Assembly (NCBI GenBank): GCA_965656545.1
Contig: CBFHKZ010000009.1
Span: 1-34,646, forward strand
DNA: 34,646 nucleotides
Direction: 5' to 3'
Source of the DNA: UBA7446 sp965656545
Lineage (GTDB): Bacteria; Bacteroidota; Bacteroidia; Flavobacteriales; Flavobacteriaceae
A program made the translations under genes and the position numbers. The notes beneath the pieces were generated by a model. The model did no database searches. It was not told the DNA's origin and worked only from the letters and a program-made list of their open reading frames with translations. Below are positions 30,716 through 34,646 of this stretch, piece by piece. Every line of letters begins with the position of its first letter. The stretch's first letter is position 1.

Positions 30716-33526
30716 ATGAAAAAAATTATAATTCTTTTTTTTGTTGTGTTAACAAATGTAACGTTTGCACAATCTACTGGTACTATAGTTGGTAAAATTC
30801 TTGATAAAGACCTCAACAACGAACCGCTACCTTTTGCAAACATATTAATTCCTGAAATTAATCAAGGCACTACATCTGATTTTGACGGATTATTTGAATT
30901 TAGTGATCTCGAACAAGGAACATATTTAGTTAATTTTAGTTTTGTTGGATATGAAACACAATCTGTTTCTGTTGATGTAGTTTCTGGAAAAATTACAGAA
31001 ATTAAAATTTCCATGGCTTCTTCCTCAGCTGCTTTAGACGAAGTTATTGTAACGACAGTAGCGCGAAGAGACTCACAAACGGCATTATTAATTGAACAAA
31101 AAAAGGCTGTTGATTTTAAGCAACAAATTGGAGCGGAGGAGCTAAGTCAAAAAGGAATAAGTAATGCATCTGATGCAATCGTAAAGACATCTGGTGTTTC
31201 TAAAGCTCAGTCGGGAACAATATATGTCAGAGGTTTGGGTGACCGCTATAACATCACTTCGTATAATGGTTTTCCATTACCATCTAATAATCCTTCATTA
31301 AAAAACATAACACTAGGCTTATTCAAGTCTGATATAGTAGAATCAATTTCAATTGACAAAACATTTAGTGTTGAGAATTTTGGCGACTATGCAGGTGCCA
31401 GCATCAATATTAATGCTTTAACAAAAAAATCTTCTAACTATATAAAATTTGGGTTAAGCAGTGGTGTAAATCAATCCGCATTGAAGCAAGATGTTTTTTA
31501 CCTGAGTGATGGGCCAAATTATTTTGGCTTTTATGACAAAACTTATCCTAATGATCCTCTAAATGCATATCGTTTTGATACAAATTTCAATCGTGAGGAG
31601 GCTTTTCAAGGAGCCATTCCTTCAAATTTGGGGGGATCTTTAGAAGCAAGTTATGGTAAATCGCTTAATGATAGCACGCGCATCAATATTTTTGCAACGG
31701 CAAGCTTTGAAAATGACTTTAGTTTTCAAACTGGAGTTAATCGGGGTAGTATCAGTCGTGATGGTTTAGTATACAAGGATTTTGATTTTGATAGATACCA
31801 GTACGAAACAAATACAACTGGTATGTTTAACGTTGCCTTAAGCAATCCAACTTATTCAATAAATTTATCTAATTTAATGATAAATTCATCGGTACAAAAC
31901 CTTCAAGAATACAATGGCGTAATGGATGTTTTTGACTTCGCCCCTGAGGGAGGTGGGTTTATTCAACGTTCAGAATACAAACAAACATTTCTGCTAACAA
32001 ATCAATTATATGGAGATGTGAAGTTGTCAGAGAAACTTTTATTTGATGGGGGTGTTTCATACAGCCAGTCTGATAACTCTATTCCAGATCGTCGTCAAGT
32101 TACGTTATCTCCATCCGATTGGGATGACCCTAGTAGCCCTAAAACTTTTGCCAACAATTTAAGTAATGGTGATAGTCACCGTTATTATCAAAATTTGATG
32201 GAAGATGAATTAATTTACAGAGGGAAATTTATTTACGATTTTATGAATCGTGATGAAGATGAAAATTCAACTAAAATTACTTTGGGATATGTTAGTCGTC
32301 AAAAAGATGTTGATTTTGACGCTACTCAGATTAACCATGCCGTACGTAGAAATATCAGCCAACCATTTGTATTAGACCCTTATGATACGGACAGTTATTT
32401 TAATCAACAAAATTTTGAAGATGGGCTTTTTGAACTTACAACTTTCCGTGGTCGTAAAGAAATTCCCAACGTACTTGACCCTCAAACCTATGGTGGTTCC
32501 CAAAACATTAACGCTGGGTATTTTAGTTTAGATCACAATTTATCTGAAAAAACCAAATTCCAAATTGGTTTGCGTTATGAAAAAATTAAACAAACGATTT
32601 CATGGTCAACTACATTAGACCCTCAAGGTGATACCGCTATTCTTGACGAAAATCAATTGCTCCCTTCGGTTTTTATTCTTCACAAACTAAATGAAACTAA
32701 CAACATCCGGTTTGCTGCAAGTAAAACCTATACACTTCCTCAATACAAGGAGAAAGCTTTTTTTCAATTTGAAGAGGTTACTCAAGTTTATTTAGGTAAT
32801 CCAGCGTTATATTCGTCAACAAGCTACAATTTTGACTTAAAATGGGAAAAGTTCCCAAGTGCAGGAGAGTTGTTTTCTGTAACCGCTTTCGCTAGGTTTA
32901 TCGAAGATCCAATCAACGATGTTTCCATCAGCTCGGCTAGTAATGACATTAGTTATGTAAATAGTGGAGATTTGGCAACGGTTGCTGGAATAGAATTTGA
33001 ACTTATTAAGAATCTCCTGGACAAGCCTACAGAGTTGGAAAATCAAATACTTAAAAATAATTTGCGTCTAAACTTGAATGCTTCATACATGCACACAACC
33101 CAAGATTTAGATGGGGAAAAGGTTGTTAATGAAACGGCCGCTTCTGGACTTTTAAACCTCAGCGTTGATTTTACAGACAGTGAAAGTAGAATCACAGGGG
33201 CATCTGATGTTCTTGTCAATTTTGATTTAATTTATGAGCGTGATTTTTTGAATGGTAAATCCTTAATATCTTCTTTATCCACAAACTACTATTCTGATAA
33301 ACTTTTCGCAATTGGCGTTTTAGGTAAGGGGAACATTGTGGAGAAAGGAGTTGTCACACTAAATTTTGTTTCAAAAATTCAATTGAATGAACGTATAGGG
33401 GTTAGCGTAAGTGCTAAAAATCTACTTGATCCATATTTTGAACAATACCAGGATATCCAAGACATAACTGTTTTAAAATTTAAAAAAGGACGAAGTCTTT
33501 CCGCCGGAATTAATTTAACATTTTAG
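30716..33526 (+). CDS. TonB-dependent outer-membrane receptor
   Basis: A 936-residue receptor. A signal peptide ends in FAQ (1-19). Then a carboxypeptidase-like regulatory domain (about 23-110, GTIVGKILDKDLNNEPLPFANI and later GYETQSV), a plug domain (about 120-235, with IYVRGLGDRYN), and a large beta-barrel ending in the phenylalanine LTF, which is normal for barrel assembly. It imports a substrate across the outer membrane using TonB. It precedes a surface lipoprotein in the same direction, a common pairing in Bacteroidetes, although that partner is not SusD-like. No exact TAnnTTTG promoter was found. The substrate is unknown. Confidence 0.92.
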   Translation: MKKIIILFFVVLTNVTFAQSTGTIVGKILDKDLNNEPLPFANILIPEINQGTTSDFDGLFEFSDLEQGTYLVNFSFVGYETQSVSVDVVSGKITEIKISMASSSAALDEVIVTTVARRDSQTALLIEQKKAVDFKQQIGAEELSQKGISNASDAIVKTSGVSKAQSGTIYVRGLGDRYNITSYNGFPLPSNNPSLKNITLGLFKSDIVESISIDKTFSVENFGDYAGASININALTKKSSNYIKFGLSSGVNQSALKQDVFYLSDGPNYFGFYDKTYPNDPLNAYRFDTNFNREEAFQGAIPSNLGGSLEASYGKSLNDSTRINIFATASFENDFSFQTGVNRGSISRDGLVYKDFDFDRYQYETNTTGMFNVALSNPTYSINLSNLMINSSVQNLQEYNGVMDVFDFAPEGGGFIQRSEYKQTFLLTNQLYGDVKLSEKLLFDGGVSYSQSDNSIPDRRQVTLSPSDWDDPSSPKTFANNLSNGDSHRYYQNLMEDELIYRGKFIYDFMNRDEDENSTKITLGYVSRQKDVDFDATQINHAVRRNISQPFVLDPYDTDSYFNQQNFEDGLFELTTFRGRKEIPNVLDPQTYGGSQNINAGYFSLDHNLSEKTKFQIGLRYEKIKQTISWSTTLDPQGDTAILDENQLLPSVFILHKLNETNNIRFAASKTYTLPQYKEKAFFQFEEVTQVYLGNPALYSSTSYNFDLKWEKFPSAGELFSVTAFARFIEDPINDVSISSASNDISYVNSGDLATVAGIEFELIKNLLDKPTELENQILKNNLRLNLNASYMHTTQDLDGEKVVNETAASGLLNLSVDFTDSESRITGASDVLVNFDLIYERDFLNGKSLISSLSTNYYSDKLFAIGVLGKGNIVEKGVVTLNFVSKIQLNERIGVSVSAKNLLDPYFEQYQDIQDITVLKFKKGRSLSAGINLTF

Positions 33527-33655
33527 TTAAATAGGAGCCAAACCTCAAGGCTTTTAGGTGAAATCTTAATGTTTTGTTAACTTTTTGTAATTAAGCTCTT
33601 AACTATTTGGGCTTTGTTATTAACTAATTTCGTATCAATTATTAAACAATCCAAA

Positions 33656-34646
33656 ATGTATAAAAAAATAAAATTTGTAACCCTTTTAACATTTGCAAGT
33701 CTACTTATTGTAGCTTGTGAAAAAGATGATGTTACCCCTACTTGTAGTGATGGTATCATGAATGGTACTGAAACAGGTGTAGATTGTGGTGGTTCTTGTG
33801 AGCCATGTGCTGAACCATCTGAACTACAAGGCGATATTCTTGAAGATAGAACATTAGATGCTTCTATTCAATATTCTTTAACTGGTGCACTTGTAGTAAA
33901 GTCTCCTGCTACGTTAACAATTCCTGCCGGTACTGTTATCCGTGCTTCTGGAGGTACTTCTGCTTACATTGGAGTTGAGCAAGGTGCTAAAATTAATGTA
34001 AATGGTACTGCAACTAGCCCTGTTGTAATGACTTCAGGTGCTTCAAATCCTCAACAAGGAGATTGGGGTGGTCTTGTAATCGCTGGTAAGGCGCCAACTA
34101 ACAAAGGAGCTACGCCAACTACTGAAGTAGGTGACCTTAGTTATGGTGGGACAACTTCTGACGACAACTCTGGTTCTATACGTTACCTTCGTGTTGAATA
34201 TACGGGTGCTACTTTTACTAACGAAAAAGAATTCAACGGCGTTTCTCTATTTGGAGTTGGCTCTGGAACAACTTTCGAGTATGTTCAAGCATACGAGGCT
34301 GGCGATGATGGTATCGAATTCTTCGGTGGTACTGTAAGTGGAAACAATCTTATTGTTACAAATTCTGGAGACGATGGTATCGATTTTGCAGATGGTTGGA
34401 ACGGAAATGGTACTAACTGGTACATTAGTGGTGCTGCTAAAGGTGCAATAGAAGGTTCTAATAATGGTGATGACGGAGACGCTACACCTACTACTACTAC
34501 TACACTTAAAAACATAACCGTTGTAGGTCCTGTTTCTGAAGGTGCACTTTACTATAAAGAAGGTGGTGGTAAATTCACTATCGATAACTTCTACGCTTAC
34601 AATGTTAACCTTGGCGTTAAATGGAAAAGCTCTGATACTCCAGCTG
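33656..34646 (+). CDS. Surface lipoprotein with Cys-rich motif and repeat-rich body (partial)
   Basis: Starts at the ATG at 33656 and stays open for 330 codons to the window end. A lipobox LLIVAC puts the lipid at C21, and the following EKDD resembles the acidic lipoprotein export signal of flavobacterial surface lipoproteins. Residues 30-51 form a motif with four cysteines (C30, C44, C48, C51) around NGTETGVDCGGSC, known from many secreted proteins. The rest is Gly, Thr, Ser and Asn-rich with strand-length repeats (GDDGIEFFGG, GDDGIDFADG), suggesting a right-handed parallel beta-helix. It probably works with the TonB receptor upstream. Confidence 0.8.
   Translation, partial: MYKKIKFVTLLTFASLLIVACEKDDVTPTCSDGIMNGTETGVDCGGSCEPCAEPSELQGDILEDRTLDASIQYSLTGALVVKSPATLTIPAGTVIRASGGTSAYIGVEQGAKINVNGTATSPVVMTSGASNPQQGDWGGLVIAGKAPTNKGATPTTEVGDLSYGGTTSDDNSGSIRYLRVEYTGATFTNEKEFNGVSLFGVGSGTTFEYVQAYEAGDDGIEFFGGTVSGNNLIVTNSGDDGIDFADGWNGNGTNWYISGAAKGAIEGSNNGDDGDATPTTTTTLKNITVVGPVSEGALYYKEGGGKFTIDNFYAYNVNLGVKWKSSDTPA

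Noticed and set aside
34488..34503. Short ACT-repeat tract as a phase-variation switch
   Set aside because: It is a run of triplets within the lipoprotein gene; changes in number would keep the frame and give only a variable Thr run.
1..34646. CRISPR arrays
   Set aside because: No series of regularly spaced direct repeats was seen anywhere in the window.

Overview
The window looks like a piece of a chromosome from a marine-type member of the Bacteroidetes, probably class Flavobacteriia. Reasons visible in the sequence: several genes are preceded by the Bacteroidetes-type promoter (TTG or TTTG, about 19 bases, then TAnnTTTG); Shine-Dalgarno sites are mostly absent; exported proteins end their signal peptides in FSQ, FAQ or NAQ; there is a TonB-dependent receptor with an N-terminal carboxypeptidase-like domain next to a surface-type lipoprotein; and a single-chain lycopene cyclase is present. 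The species cannot be named from this alone.

Layout. (1) 1-288 is the start of a TPR lipoprotein-like or secreted protein, followed by a gene-poor stretch (289-772). (2) 773-9752 is an AT-rich block on the minus strand, ending beside a tRNA-Asn gene. In transcription order it holds a UvrD/Rep-type helicase, a RecB/Cas4-like nuclease, a type III methyltransferase (Mod), a type III restriction helicase-nuclease (Res) and a small winged-helix protein. The first four are packed almost without gaps and look like one defence operon. The nuclease domain appears to be split between the first two proteins. (3) 10073-26824 is ordinary core genome: rseP; an SCO copper protein; feoA-feoB plus a tiny Cys-rich Feo protein; a ZIP transporter; lycopene cyclase; a prenyl diphosphate synthase; a TetR-TolC-MFP-RND efflux operon; a MORN-type secreted protein; aspS; and a small membrane protein. 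(4) 26825-28916 is a compact AT-rich insert carrying a hipBA toxin-antitoxin pair. It is bounded by two copies (38 bases, one mismatch) of the 3' end of tadA, the pattern left by integration into the end of a gene. (5) 28869-30628 is tadA and dgt. (6) 30716-34646 is a TonB-dependent receptor followed by a surface lipoprotein with a Cys-rich motif, cut by the window edge; together they look like an uptake pair for an unknown substrate.

The two points most worth following are the five-gene defence block at tRNA-Asn, with its split iron-sulfur nuclease, and the hipBA insert with the duplicated tadA end and paired 17-base operator-like repeats. Coordinates, motifs and repeats were read by eye; no database or structure search was run.
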